Below, one piece after another: positions 1 to 10,180 of a stretch of DNA of 64,000 nucleotides. The position numbers were made by a program, and so were the translations under genes. The notes under the pieces were generated by a model. It ran no database searches and was not told the origin of the DNA. It saw only the letters and a list, made by a program, of their open reading frames with translations. The stretch is taken from positions 3,443,398-3,507,397 of the forward strand of contig NC_053143.1 of NCBI RefSeq assembly GCF_016808335.1, in the 5' to 3' direction. Position 1 is the stretch's first letter, and each line of letters begins with the position of its first letter. This DNA comes from Panicum virgatum (Eukaryota > Streptophyta > Magnoliopsida > Poales > Poaceae).

Positions 1-113
1 ATAAAATGCTTGGGATTTGCGCGCTCTCGGACTCTGAACTACTATGCCGCTTTACTGTAACTTTTAGATTTGATTTAATACATCGATGCAATGTTGCTTC
101 GAATATAGTAGCG

Positions 114-1285
114 TGTCGTGGTGTGGAAAACCACAGCCGGGTGGCGGAATGCACCCGCCTAATCCTAAGTGTAGGATGTGCTTGGGACAGTCAAGGAATG
201 TTCGATCTAGAGGCGTAAGAACACGGAAGCACACAAGGATTTAGAGTGGTTCGGGCCGCCGGAGCGTAATACCCTACGTCCACTGTGTGATGTATTGTCT
301 GAGCTTGTGTGCAAGTTGGGGGAGGAGCTATGCCAGTCTCTGCATGTGTGAAAACTTGTGGAACCTCTGGAATCCCACTTCTACTGTGCGTGCTCTCCCT
401 TTTATAAGCCCAAGGGGAGCAGTACACTGAGCGCGACCCCGACAGGTGGGCCCGGCGATGTATTATAAACTACACTTTGGCTTTCAATGCCTCTGATTCG
501 GAGATCTTGTCGTCGGCCTCCGTGCATAGCTTCTGACCAGGGATGGTCTTGAGCTGTCCTGTCGGAGTAGTCTAACCTCTGCAGCCGCGCGTCGAGGTTA
601 TGATGAAGCGCCGAACTACTGACTCAGTCCGCTGTAGCAGCATGCACTGTTGCTCCAGTTAGTAGCTGGCCATCATGACTTGTCGCCCACGCGCGCGGCG
701 CTGAGACACTGCTGCGTGCCTCGGTAACAGACGAGCTGCCTTGAAAACAGGCGGGCTTACCGTGTTGTCTTGTCACGCCTGTGCAGTCTTCCAGAAGTCG
801 TCCCATGCCCTGGTCTGACAGCGCACGTCCCAACCACCAGCATTTAATGCGGCAGGAGGGCTGGCTTCAGACAGAAGACTCGTGCCTGTGGGACACATGG
901 CGGCACCGGACCCGGGGGTCGGCGGCCGCGCCCACAGGGGCACGTGGCGGTTCCGGACCCCTACCCAAGCAGGGAGCGGAGGTCCGGAGGTCGGCCCTGT
1001 GGGACACGTGGCGGCGCCGGACCCTGGGGTCGGCGACCGCGCCCATAGGGGCTTGCGAGGGCTCCGGACTCCTACCCAAATAGGGTGCTGGGTCCGGATC
1101 CCTTAGCTGGCTCGATGACTCGGGCCTCCTGGAGGTCCAGCTTCCACTTGTAGAGGCCCAAGTCCGGCCCGCGGAGGTTTGGGACCTGTACGCGGGGGTC
1201 CGGACCCGTGGTCCATGGTTGCCGCTCCTGAGCGCCTTAGTCCTTGTCTTGTAGGAGAGGGTACTCCTGTCTGAGCGTACCGACA
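114..1285 (-). repeat. 3' LTR (minus-strand sense) of the non-autonomous LTR element
   Basis: Matches 2864-4036 over its whole length with scattered mismatches and two single-base indels. On the minus strand it starts TGTCGGTACG and ends CCACACCACGACA. It contains a TATA box on the minus strand at 399-406. Open frames here are GC-rich shadows, not genes. Confidence 0.9.
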
Positions 1286-2846
1286 GTGGCCCCCGGGCCC
1301 ACCTGCGGGTGAGGTACGAACCCGCAGGTGGGGCCAGAACAATGTCGGAGTCGTCGGGAAACGCCGTTCTTCCCGCCCTGTATTCTGCTGTCGAGCGCTT
1401 GCGTTGCTTGAAGTCCGCCCTCGGCTCATGCCTTGTCGCCAAGGGTCAGGAGCCTGTTCGGATGGCGGCCGAGCAGCCCTGCACATGACTTAGGATCGGC
1501 GTTTAGTAACATACCCACGTGGTCCCAAATCCTATTGGCAAAGGTCCTTTGAGATACGCAGCCGAACCTGTGGAACAAAGCTTAGGAGGCCAGCCCTCAA
1601 GCTAGAATGAGGTCCGGACCTCTAGGTACGCAGTTCCGGGTACTAGGGCACCTGTTACAGAGTGGTGGAGTGCACAAGCTTAGGGTACGGAACCAGGCTA
1701 AGCGGCTGCACAGGGCTCCGGACCACCCCCGGGAACAAGTACCTCTTCCCCGAAGCATGTTCCTAAGGACCCGGACCCCCCTCTAGCAGTGAGGGGGTCC
1801 CAAACTGAACCACATGCCGACCGACTCAATTCGGACACAGGAGTGGGAACCACGCGGGGGTTAGCGCAAATAGAATGCATAGATTGAAATTGAAATGTAA
1901 CATCCTTAGAGGCGAACTGAGAATAAACTTTTCCTTTATAACTAGTTGTACATGAGATATGCGATGTAAGCCAGAACACGGGTTTATGAGGCCAGAGCTG
2001 TCCGGACCTCCGGGCCCCCAGTCCTAGGTACTACGGTACTCGCCCTAGGGAGGTAGAGCATGCAGACTTAGGGTACGGAGCCAGGCCAAGCGGCTACACG
2101 GCTCCGGACCTCCCCGGAGGGTGAGTACGCTTCCCTGAACCAGGTTCGCAGAGGTCCGGACCCCTCCACGGGGGAGGCTCACCGGACTGGACCACACGGA
2201 AGTACTACCTAGTTACAAAGGAAAATGTTTTATTCCCTGCTGGGCCTCTAAGGGTAGGACTTACAAAGATGTAGAGTCGGAGGTGCGACCGGAGTCGGCT
2301 TATCATCGGAGAGAGCCACCTGAGTCGGCTTAGTGCGACCGGAGTGGGCTTTCCGCCAGAGCGGGCTTCCTCACATGAGTGAGGTATGCTGCGAGCTGGG
2401 ATGAGTTGAGTTCTACTCGCAGATCAGCTGTCCGCGCGCTTCCCACTGTAGGAGAGCGCGCAGAGGTTGGTGCGCTGCCCTGTCGTCGACGCTGTCCCGA
2501 CCCAGTCCCCGTGGAGCCGGGGGTGGCCTAGGCCAGGATGATGAGGCGGTCGATGTCATCGTGCCACTACCTCATCACGTCTGGCGAGGCCGCCAGATCT
2601 GGCGGGTTGTGGAGTAGCTCCCTGGCCGCGGCTATTGGCTCGCTCGGAGCGGCCTGCGCGGGGGCTCTGGGGGCGTGCTCCGCTGCACGCTGCTGCGCGC
2701 CGTGGGCAGCAGTCCTCGGCGTTGGACGGCGAGAGACCTGCGGCGCGGGTGTCGCCGCATCCTCCCCCATCGGGTGGTCATGGGACTCGACAATCCGAGC
2801 CATGGAGATGCCAAGTGGGCGATCAAGCGGAAACCATGCTAGCCCC
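1286..2846 (-). other. Interior of the LTR element; no coding domain, two diverged repeats
   Basis: No retroviral domain is readable in any frame. Two diverged direct repeats lie at about 1660-1830 and 2050-2200, sharing tagggtacgg, ccaggc, aagcggct and ggctccgga blocks. A GC-rich stretch at 2540-2860 gives open frames on both strands without recognisable domains. Confidence 0.6.
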
Positions 2847-2863
2847 CTACCTGGCGCGCCAAA
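2847..2863 (-). other. Primer-binding site of the non-autonomous LTR element
   Basis: On the minus strand TTTGGCGCGCCAGGTAG immediately follows the LTR. This fits tRNA priming as in grass Tat-type elements and fixes the element's orientation. Confidence 0.6.
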
Positions 2864-4036
2864 TGTCGTGGTGTGGAAAACCACAGCCGGGTGGCGGAAT
2901 GCACCCGTCTAATCCTAAGTGTAGGATGTGCTTGGGGACAGTCAAGGAATGCTCGATCTAGAGGCGTAAGAACACGGAAGCACACAAGGATTTAGAGTGG
3001 TTCGGGCCGCCGGAGCGTAATACCCTACGTCCACTGTGTGATGTATTGCCTGAGCTTGTGTGCAAGCTGGGGGAGGAGCTATGCCAGTCTCTGCATGTGT
3101 GAAAACTTGTGGAACCTCTGGAACAACCTTTCTACCGTGCGTGCTCTCCCTTTTATAAGCCCAAGGGGAGCAGTACACTGAGCGCGACCCCGACAGGTGG
3201 GCCCGGCGATGTATTATAAACTACACTTTGGCCTTCAATGCCTCTGATTCGGAGATCTTATCATCGGCCTCCGTGCATAGCTTCTGACCAGGGATGGTCT
3301 TGAGCTGTCTTGTCGGAGTAGTCTAATCTCTGTAGCCGCGCGTCGAGGTTATGATGAAGCGCCGAACTACTGACTCAATCCGCTGTAGCAGCGTGCACTG
3401 TTGCTCCAGTTAGTAGCTGGCCATCATGACTCGTCGCCCACGCGCGCGGCGCTGAGACACTGCTGCGTGCCTCGGTAACAGACGAGCTGCCTTGGAAATA
3501 GGCGGGCTTACCGTGTTGTCTTTGTCACGCCTGTGCAGTCTGCCAGAAGCCGTCCCATGCCCTGGTCTGGCAGCGCACGTCCCAACCACCAGCATTTAAT
3601 GCGGCAGAAGGGCTGGCTTCAGGCAGAAGACTCGTGCCTGTGGGACACGTGGCGGCACCGGACCGGAGGTCGGCGGCCGCGCCCACAGGGGCACGTGGCG
3701 GTTCCGGACCCCTGCCCAAGCGGGGAGCGGAGGTCCGGAGGTCGGCCCTGTGGGACACGTGGCGGCGCCGGACCCTGGGGTCGGCGGCCGCGCCCACAGG
3801 GGCTTGCGAGGGCTCCGAACTCCTACCCAAATAGGGTGCTGGGTCCGGATCCGTTAGCTGGCTCGATGACTCAGGCCTCCTGGAGGTCCGGCTTCCACTT
3901 GTAGAGGCCCAGGTCCGGCCCGCGGAGGTTTAGGACCTGTCCGCGGGGGTCCGGACCCGTGGTCCGTGGTTGCCGCTCCTGAGCGCCTTAGTCCTTGTCT
4001 TGTAGGAGAGGGTACTCCTGTCTGAGCGTACCGACA
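2864..4036 (-). repeat. 5' LTR (minus-strand sense) of the non-autonomous LTR element
   Basis: Partner of 114-1285. In minus-strand sense this is the promoter-bearing LTR, because the primer-binding site abuts its 2864 end. Confidence 0.9.
3150..3157 (-). promoter_or_regulatory. TATA box of the LTR promoter
   Basis: The minus strand reads TATAAAAG, about 290 bp from the primer-site end of the LTR. Transcription would start about 25-30 bp further along the minus strand, leaving R/U5 toward 2864. The same box is at 399-406 in the other LTR. Confidence 0.55.
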
Positions 4037-4439
4037 TAGCGGATAATATATTTCCATTACTACTTTAGATAAATATTTTTGGTATAGGCGCGCATAACGC
4101 GCCAACCTGACTAGTGATTTCTCATATTCACAACAAACCCCTCAAGCTAACATACAGCAGCCATCCACCAGTGCAGATGTTTCACATTTCACAGGAACTT
4201 TTTTTTTTCTTTGGAATTGAATTTCACAGGTACTTCGCCCTGCAGTTCTGTGCAGAACAGAGACGCCAAACCAAAGCAGCTGCTATTTGCAAGGCCCTAG
4301 CTGGGTAGATCTGTCCACCTGCTTCCTTAGTGTTTGGCTGTTATTTTCAGGCGTGGGGTCCACTTCAGACAATGGCATGTTATTAGCCCCATCCACTGAT
4401 GGGGCAGATGCCACCTGATTCTCCTGGTCGGGCTCATGT

Positions 4440-6627
4440 CTAGGATGCCCTGGATGAATGTCCTGTGCTGACAAACAGGCAGCGACACGGATCCGATCTT
4501 GATGATTCAGTAGAGCTTGGAGGGCTTATCGCCGCTACGCTGGGTAGTGGAGGAGGCGCGGTGTGTTCGCTATCAGGGTTATCAACCAATGAGATTCTAC
4601 AGACCGGGCAGGTTGAGTTCTGCTCCAGCCACAAATCTATACAGGCCATGTGGAAATCATGGCCGCAGTAAGGAAGAACGCGTAGCACATCTTTCTCTTC
4701 ATATTCCGCAAGACAGATGATGCACCTGCCAAAAATGATGCAAACTTCAGTGACTATGTTTAGTCCCTTCAAAGATGGTTGCTAAAGAATATCAACAGGA
4801 AATGGCAATCAGAATGTCAGCACAGTTAACGACAATATGCCGCCATTTTCACTTTGATGCAAGAAAAGGATGCCAGGTATAGTTACTCTTCTTTCAGAAT
4901 GGAGATGCTTTCATAATCAGATGGCTTGTTGTTCTCATGTAACCTCAGCTAGGCAATAATAAAAAACTAAAGGCACATAAATATGATAGAGAAAATATGA
5001 ACAACATGTTTCATGTTCATGGATGGAAAGGATCCATGCAACCAGGTTATGCAATCAAAAAAATGTTTAGTTACTGCTATGCATTTTGCCTGGGGAATAG
5101 TTAATCCAGTCCTGTTTCCCTTTCAACAGGCACCACAGATGAGGTTGGTCTACTTGATAACAGATGCCTCATCATCCCTATCAATCATCATATTCAGGAA
5201 CAGTTAAACAGATATACCCAAATTTGATGTGATCGATCAAGTACTGTCCAGTCCAGTAACAATGCAAACTAAGGGACCTAACGTTTCATTTGTCAATGTC
5301 CGGCATAGCACAGTAACGGAGGCACTGGTACTAAATAATAGCACCGTTCTCTATTTAGGCACCGAAATCGTCAAGGACAACTTCTTTTGTACTGAAAATG
5401 TAATCGACGTCCTCAATGACAATCTTTTTGGTGCCAAAGGCAAAAGGCTACATTATGATTGTTCATTAACATTAAGAAAGCACAGAAATAGCAAAGGGCA
5501 TTATGGAAAATGTAAGAAAACACCTCATTTAGTAAAAATTCAGGCAATATTTTGACTTTAATGGCAAAGCAACGGGAATCATGAGTTCTCCTTAAGTTTG
5601 TTTCAGTTATGAAAAACACTGAAGACATCACATCCCTATGATAAGGAAGGAACCAGTAGAACTTGTGCTACCATATACCGGCTACAGTCAACTTTCATGT
5701 TCAGCCACCAAGAACAGAGAACCTTTTCACATACCCAGCCACCCCCAACTCCAAAAAAGAAAGAAAAGTAGTTCTAAGTACGGTCGACAGACATAACAGT
5801 ACTACGAGAGAAACATAACAGTGATCTCACATGATCCCAACTAAGCGCTGATAGTGACACTGGCATGCAGCCAAACACCTACAAGCCCCGTGACTGCGGC
5901 ATCCCGATCCCCAATCTGCTATCTAATTTAAGCTCCTGGCTACAGCATCCTGACCCCAACCACCGAGAGATCCTACCAGCAGAAACGTGCGCGATCGGGC
6001 ATGACAGTTCCGTTCGAGCTGCGAGTTCCCAGTGGCGAACTCGCCCACCGGCCACCGGCAAGCGGCAGGTAACCAATCGGACCCCAACGCGAACGAGCTC
6101 ACCCCGCCCGCACGCGAAAGCGGGAGCGCGGCCGCGGCGGCACGCGGCAGATTCGAAGCTTGCATTGCACGGGACGCTATAGCGGGTGAGGGGGTGGCGT
6201 GCAGGCACAGATTGGGACCGCCGATTCCCAACCCAGAGCAACCGAGGCGACGGATCGCGATCGGCGCGGGGAAACGAAGACGAAAAGAAAAAGGAGGTGC
6301 TCGTACTTACTGGGAATCGGCGTCGGAGGAGCAGCCGGAGCCGCGCGGGCCATCACCAGCGGTGGTGGCGAGGGTGCGGGTGGGGAAGGCGGCGACCGCG
6401 GCGGGATCGAGGCCCCCGCCCCCGCCGGCGCCGGCGCCGGGTCCCGCGGGGTGGCGGGCGGCGGCGAAGGGGTAGTAGTGCGGGAGCGGCGGGGCGCGGC
6501 GGGAGCGCGAACGTCTGCGTCGGAGCAGCGCGCAGGCGAGGCGGGAGCAGACGAAGGCGATGAGGAGGACGCTGCAGCAGAATCCCGCGAGCGCGAGCGC
6601 CATGCTCGACGACACGCCGGACCCCAT
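4440..6627 (-). CDS. ATL-type RING-H2 finger E3 ubiquitin ligase, two exons (copy 1)
   Basis: Exon 1 is 6627-6311 and exon 2 is 4725-4440 on the minus strand. The donor is GTAAGT (6310-6305) and the acceptor ends TTTTGGCAG (4726); the split codon rejoins as CAG, giving a 200-residue protein. In order it shows a transmembrane segment (about residues 9-35), a basic stretch (36-44), the ATL-family GLD motif (72-74) and a full RING-H2 domain from residue 107. The RING has all eight zinc ligands (CIIC, C-G-H, H-x2-C, CPVC) and the W of the E2-binding surface. ATL proteins are membrane-anchored E3 ligases; the substrate is unknown. Compared with copy 2, 8 bp are missing near 4439-4446, so the frame stops at TAG and lacks the C-terminal tail of about 60 residues. 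The RING is unaffected. This is the only copy with both exons. Confidence 0.85.
4726..6310 (-). other. Intron of the ATL RING-H2 gene
   Basis: 1585-bp intron with GT-AG ends. It holds a 108-codon plus-strand open frame (5229-5555) that is also open in copy 2, but the frame changes freely between copies and has no recognisable domain. This intron is the most diverged stretch between the two copies. Confidence 0.75.
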
Positions 6628-7101
6628 GCTTCGGGCGGGTGGCGGGGGCGGCGGACTGGTGCGCGGGGGCGTCAGGGAGGGTCAGTCGCCGTGCCGCCGC
6701 GCACCCGCCGCCGCTGCTGGCGCTGGGCCCGGGTGCGCCCCCATTGCCTGCGCTGCGCCTGGCTCTGGTGGGTGGTGGTGCCTGGTGGTGGTGGTGGGGC
6801 TGGGACGGGAGCGGTGGCCGCGGAAGGAGAGGGGATCCCCGCCCGCCGCCTTTTGGTGGCTGCTGCGCTGGGGAGCGGATCGGGAGGAGAAGCAAGCGGA
6901 AGCGGTGGAGGATGCCGCGATCCGATCCCCAACCGCCGTCTCTCCTCTGCTCTGCTCTGCTAGTGCGGTGCATGGGAGCACTAGCGCTAGCAGATAGAGC
7001 ACGAGTGAGTTGTCGTCAGCGGTTACATGACGGTGGAGACAGTGACGTGTAAGCGTATTGGATAGAAAAAATATTCCGATTATTAGAAAGGATAGGAAAC
7101 G
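6628..7101 (-). promoter_or_regulatory. Presumed 5' region of the ATL RING-H2 gene
   Basis: GC-rich to about 6940, then mixed composition. It lies just upstream of the minus-strand start codon and is absent from copy 2. I do not see a convincing TATA box. Long plus-strand open frames across 6199-7052 are antisense shadows of exon 1 and its GC-rich leader. Confidence 0.4.
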
Positions 7102-7110
7102 AAAAAAAAA
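7102..7110 (-). terminator. RNA polymerase III terminator of tRNA-Ala
   Basis: A run of nine T on the minus strand begins 12 bases after the tRNA 3' end. Confidence 0.75.
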
Positions 7111-7122
7111 CATGGAGTGAGT

Positions 7123-7195
7123 TGGAGATGCGGGGTATCGATCCCCGTACCTCTCGCATGCTAAGCGAGCGCTCTACCATCTGAGCTACATCCCC
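7123..7195 (-). tRNA. tRNA-Ala (anticodon AGC)
   Basis: On the minus strand the 73-nt sequence runs from GGGGATGTAGCTC to GCATCTCCA. The acceptor stem pairs GGGGATG with CATCTCC and keeps the G3:U70 pair, the identity element for alanyl-tRNA synthetase. The D-arm (GCTCAGATGGTAGAGC), anticodon loop with AGC at 7160-7162 and T-arm (GGGGATCGATACCCC) all fold. No intron. It is missing in copy 2, inside the 2.9-kb deleted block. Confidence 0.95.
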
Positions 7196-7576
7196 GATCA
7201 GTGTTTTGTTAATTCATTAGTTCTATATATTTATAAGGGTCGAGCACCTGGACCATGCCGATGTCCATCCAGCAAAGTGCAAATCTGCAATATGGCCACA
7301 TCCCGCTGCTGGGGCGGGCTACCTCAAAAATAAAAAAGTGCAAATCTAGACGAGCCAAGAGGAGATGCGTTCCACTATGGATCGAGGTGTTGCTGGGACC
7401 CATGGATTTCATAGGAAATCAAATGCTTTCTGAAACCTCGTGCTCCAAGCATGGCCTTGGAATTGTACTGCTATATATGTTCCGTCACTTGTATTATCTT
7501 GGGTTCTTGGTGACTTGCTAGTACTAGTAAGTAGATACAAGGCGTTGCTCCAACTCGTTCTTCGTCGTCACAAATG
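7187..7576 (+). repeat. Direct repeat, first unit (starts inside tRNA-Ala)
   Basis: About 390 bp is repeated at 8667-9052 with few changes. The repeated block begins within the 5' end of the tRNA (plus-strand tccccga), so the second unit carries a small tRNA stub near 8671. Confidence 0.8.
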
Positions 7577-8666
7577 TATGGTAAATATGTGTGCAGTGAT
7601 GCAGTTTATTTGTCTGGAAAGTGAAAACCCGGATCACCATTGATGGCTCACTGCCAGTCATCCATAGCACGGCTTCGTCATGTAGTTCGCCCATCAGCCG
7701 TTGGGCCGGGCTCCCTCTGACTGATCCCTGAAGACTACTATTTTTTTCACGCCAAACAATTCGGACTGCTTGGATTGTTAGGGAATTGGTATCCTTTGCT
7801 ATTGGAATTGACTTGCTCCGTCAGAGATAGGAACCAGTCCTGGAGAAAGAATTCATTGAGCCATCATCCTCTTCTTCGATGCGGATGTTTCTTTTACAGG
7901 TTTGTTCTGCTGCGTGCCTTTTATTGACAAATGTTACACTCAGCTTAAAGAAATTGACAAGTTTTTCTTGAAGAAACACAAAGACCCGGTTGTCAAGAGC
8001 CATGATTTACGCAAAAAAAAAATGAAAGCACAAAGGAAAGAGAGACTACGCTCTTGGCGGAATTCTGAAGAGAATGGGATGGCGAGCAAAGTTTTGACCA
8101 GTTTTTAATTTTGCTTTCAACGTTCTTGTATTTCAGTTTTGCGATAGCTCGAGGTAACACACGTAGGAAGAAAATATACAGCAAGTGACTTGCAATTACT
8201 TGTTTGTTGTTTTTACTCTGGGTTCAGGAGACATGAATTAGTCTAAGATGCTGGTTCAAACATTGCGATATTCAGAGTTTTCAATAAATAGGAATATTCA
8301 GAAATCAGTACCAGAAATTGTTTTCTACTGAACTTCAAGTAATCGAAACAACACAGGTAGACAAAAAAAAAAGAAAAAAGAAAATGGAACACCAAAGATA
8401 TTCAGAGTGCAAGCAGGAAGAAGTTAGAACCTCCATTGTTCTAAAATATTCAGTCTGTTCACATGAACTGAACTCTGAAACCAAACCTCTGGGTTTTTTA
8501 CAACCGTGCCCTCAGTTGAGGCAGGGAGCTCAATTTTACCCATAGATTCCTACGTACCTCAGTTTTACCCCTTTGGCGAGCACGGAACCAGCCTCTGCCC
8601 TTACGGAGGGATTCCGTCCCTCTGTCCCGTGACTGACCGGTGGGTCCACTGCTGCTAGCCGCTTAC
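7577..8666. other. Intergenic spacer; no gene seen
   Basis: AT-rich between the two direct repeats, with short open frames on both strands that lack recognisable domains. Nothing further can be supported. Confidence 0.5.
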
Positions 8667-9052
8667 ATGTAGATCCCCGAGCAGTGTTTTTTTAATTCAT
8701 TAATTCTATATATTTATAGCGGTCGAGCACCTGGACCATGCCGATGTCCATCCAGCAAAGTGCAAATCTGCAATATGGCCACATCCCGCTGCTGGGCTAC
8801 CTCCAAAAAAAAGTGCAAATCTAGACGAGCCAAGAGGAGATGCGTTCCACTATGGATCGAGGTGTTGCTGGGACCCATGGATTTCATAGGAAATCAAATG
8901 CTTTCTGAAACCTCGTGCTCCAAGCATGACCTTGGAATTGTACTGCTATATATGTTCCGTCACTTGTATTATCTTGGGTTCTTGGTGACTTGCTAGTACT
9001 AGTAAGTAGATACAAGGCGTTGCTCCAACTCGTTCTTCGTCGTCACAAATGT
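8667..9052 (+). repeat. Direct repeat, second unit
   Basis: Matches 7187-7576 with small indels (a ten-base loss near the gctgctgggc segment). Copy 2 retains only the tail of this unit (35227-35397), starting exactly at a deletion junction. A 35-bp sequence around 8447-8483 (ttcagtctgttcacatgaac) recurs at 9053-9087, directly after the unit. Confidence 0.8.
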
Positions 9053-9472
9053 ATTCAGTCTGTTCACATGAACTGAACTCTGAAACGTCTCTTTAAAGTA
9101 CATGGTTCATGAACTCTGAAACCTCCTTAGTTAGAACCTCCATCACGTACGTAACATGCGCGTTCATGATTGCTGATCGTCGCAACTCTAGTAGCTCAGC
9201 ACTTCAGCAGCAACCACTCATGCGTTGCTGACATGAAGCTCCAAACAACCTATTGCACACTCCATCGTCAAGCCTGTGTCAGGTTCAGACAGGAACCGAC
9301 GACAATGACAACAGTCAAATCAAGCATCTATATTTGAACCTTGCGTCAGATTCAGAAAGCGGTCCTCCTGAAAGCAGATATGATCACTGCAGGCTACAAC
9401 TTTCAACTGAAAGCAGCATCAGCACCGCCGCAAAGCGCTCGTATCAGCGAGAAAGGTTACGACAGTCATCAT

Positions 9473-9994
9473 CTATCCCAGGCTTGCCGCCTGTGGGTGT
9501 TGGCCGGCGGCGTCCTCCTCCTCCACCTGGCAGAAGCTGCGGACGGAGAGCCAGTCCACGATGCATCCTCGTGGAACGTGTGCGCGCACGGCACCGTCCT
9601 CAGCGCGTCGCCGGCCGCGCAGCCCTCCAGGCACACCGCGCAGCAGGTCTCCTCGCCAGCGCCGCCCGCGGTCACAGTAGTCTCCGGCACCGGCAGTCTC
9701 GCCACGGCTCTGGCCGCGGCCGGCATGCCGCCAAACCGGCCGCTCGCGAACCCTGCCGCCCGGACACGGCAAGGCCGGCCCGACGCAGCTATGGCAGTGA
9801 GCAGGCGCTGGCATGGAGAGGACGAGCATCGCATTCTGTGGATGCGCTCCGTCTCGAAGCTGGCACCGGCGGCGGCGGCGCACCGGGCTCGCCGGCGCCA
9901 CGCGCGGCCGTCTCGTTCTCGTCGAGGGGATGGCGAAGGAACGGGAAAACGATGTGAAATAGGAGGCGATTTTCGAATTATCTGAACCGCACAA
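9473..9994 (-). pseudogene. RING-finger gene remnant, unit A (copy 1)
   Basis: The minus strand encodes the start of a RING domain (CAVCLEG, then RTVPCAHTFH) preceded by a Gly/Ala-rich region and a LPVPETTVTAGG segment that also occurs in unit B. The frame is broken right after the second RING histidine: the next part (CIVDWLSVRSFC) is in another frame, and the final Cys pair is missing. The ending (EEEDAA, AASLG stop) matches the RING-like ORF at 13235. Such proteins are normally soluble E3 ligases; this one cannot fold a complete RING. Confidence 0.65.
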
Positions 9995-10180
9995 TCCTCA
10001 TCGAACGGACGGCAGGGACCAGGGGCGGACGGGATTTGAAATACCGTCCGCCCCCAGGGTGGACGGTATTCGAAGTAGTGTCCGCCGTCCGCCCCTGGGT
10101 CGCCTTCCTCAGCTTGCCGGAGCGCCGCCGCGTCTCGGTCGTCAACTTTGCCTCCTTGAGAGCTCCCCGCCGCTGCTAAA
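9760..10180 (-). repeat. Tandem repeat unit shared by RING remnants A and B
   Basis: Resembles 10729-11140 at a period of about 970-980 bp: both contain cggcaagg-cggcccgac, the tggatgc block, the upstream ataccgtcc hairpin and a final gagagctccccgccg. It shows local tandem duplication of the RING genes before the 33-kb duplication, since copy 2 has both units. Confidence 0.65.
10019..10098. other. Nested inverted repeat upstream of RING unit A
   Basis: Arms ccaggggcggacgg (10019-10032) and ccgtccgcccctgg (10085-10098) are perfectly complementary over 14 bp, with a second partial partner arm at 10044-10055. A diverged version lies near 11010-11070, and copy 2 has both. It sits upstream of the minus-strand reading frames; a regulatory role or a small transposon remnant are both possible. 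Confidence 0.55.

Larger units (their letters stand above)
109..4041 (-). mobile_element. Non-autonomous Ty3-type LTR retrotransposon (Dasheng/RIRE2-like) with 5-bp TSD
   Basis: The element spans 114-4036 and is flanked by the 5-bp target duplication tagcg (109-113 and 4037-4041); copy 2 keeps the unfilled site near 33073. LTRs are 114-1285 and 2864-4036, with TG...CA ends. Orientation is minus: next to the LTR at 2864 the minus strand reads TTTGGCGCGCCAGGTAG, a primer-binding site typical of grass Tat/RIRE2-type elements, and next to 1285 a purine-rich tract precedes the other LTR. The 1.58-kb interior has no gag, protease, RT or integrase, so it must be mobilised in trans. About 45 mismatches are visible between the two LTRs (roughly 4 percent), mostly transitions. 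The family name is a judgement from the PBS and layout. Confidence 0.85.
1..4114 (+). mobile_element. Mini-Helitron, copy 1 (5' end outside window, split by an LTR element)
   Basis: Bases 1-113 and 4042-4114 together match the 200-bp element at 32947-33146. The 3' end shows a GC-rich stem (ggcgcgc / cgcgcc, near 4088-4102) followed by CTAG at 4111-4114 and a host T, the standard Helitron terminus (hairpin then CTRR, insertion between A and T). One stem base is changed relative to copy 2 (ataacgcgcc against atagcgcgcc). It is too short to encode Rep/helicase, so it is non-autonomous. The element is interrupted at 113/4042 by the LTR retrotransposon at 114-4036. Confidence 0.55.

Noticed and set aside
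2538..2961. Overlapping frames in the LTR-element interior as a gag gene
   Set aside because: No gag, zinc-knuckle or protease motif; the segment is GC-rich and open on both strands.
5229..5555. 108-codon plus-strand frame open in both copies
   Set aside because: It lies in the RING-H2 intron, has no domain, and about 10 of 108 residues differ between copies with no bias to silent change.
6199..6963. 254-codon plus-strand frame
   Set aside because: Antisense to RING-H2 exon 1 and its GC-rich leader; composition explains the lack of stops.
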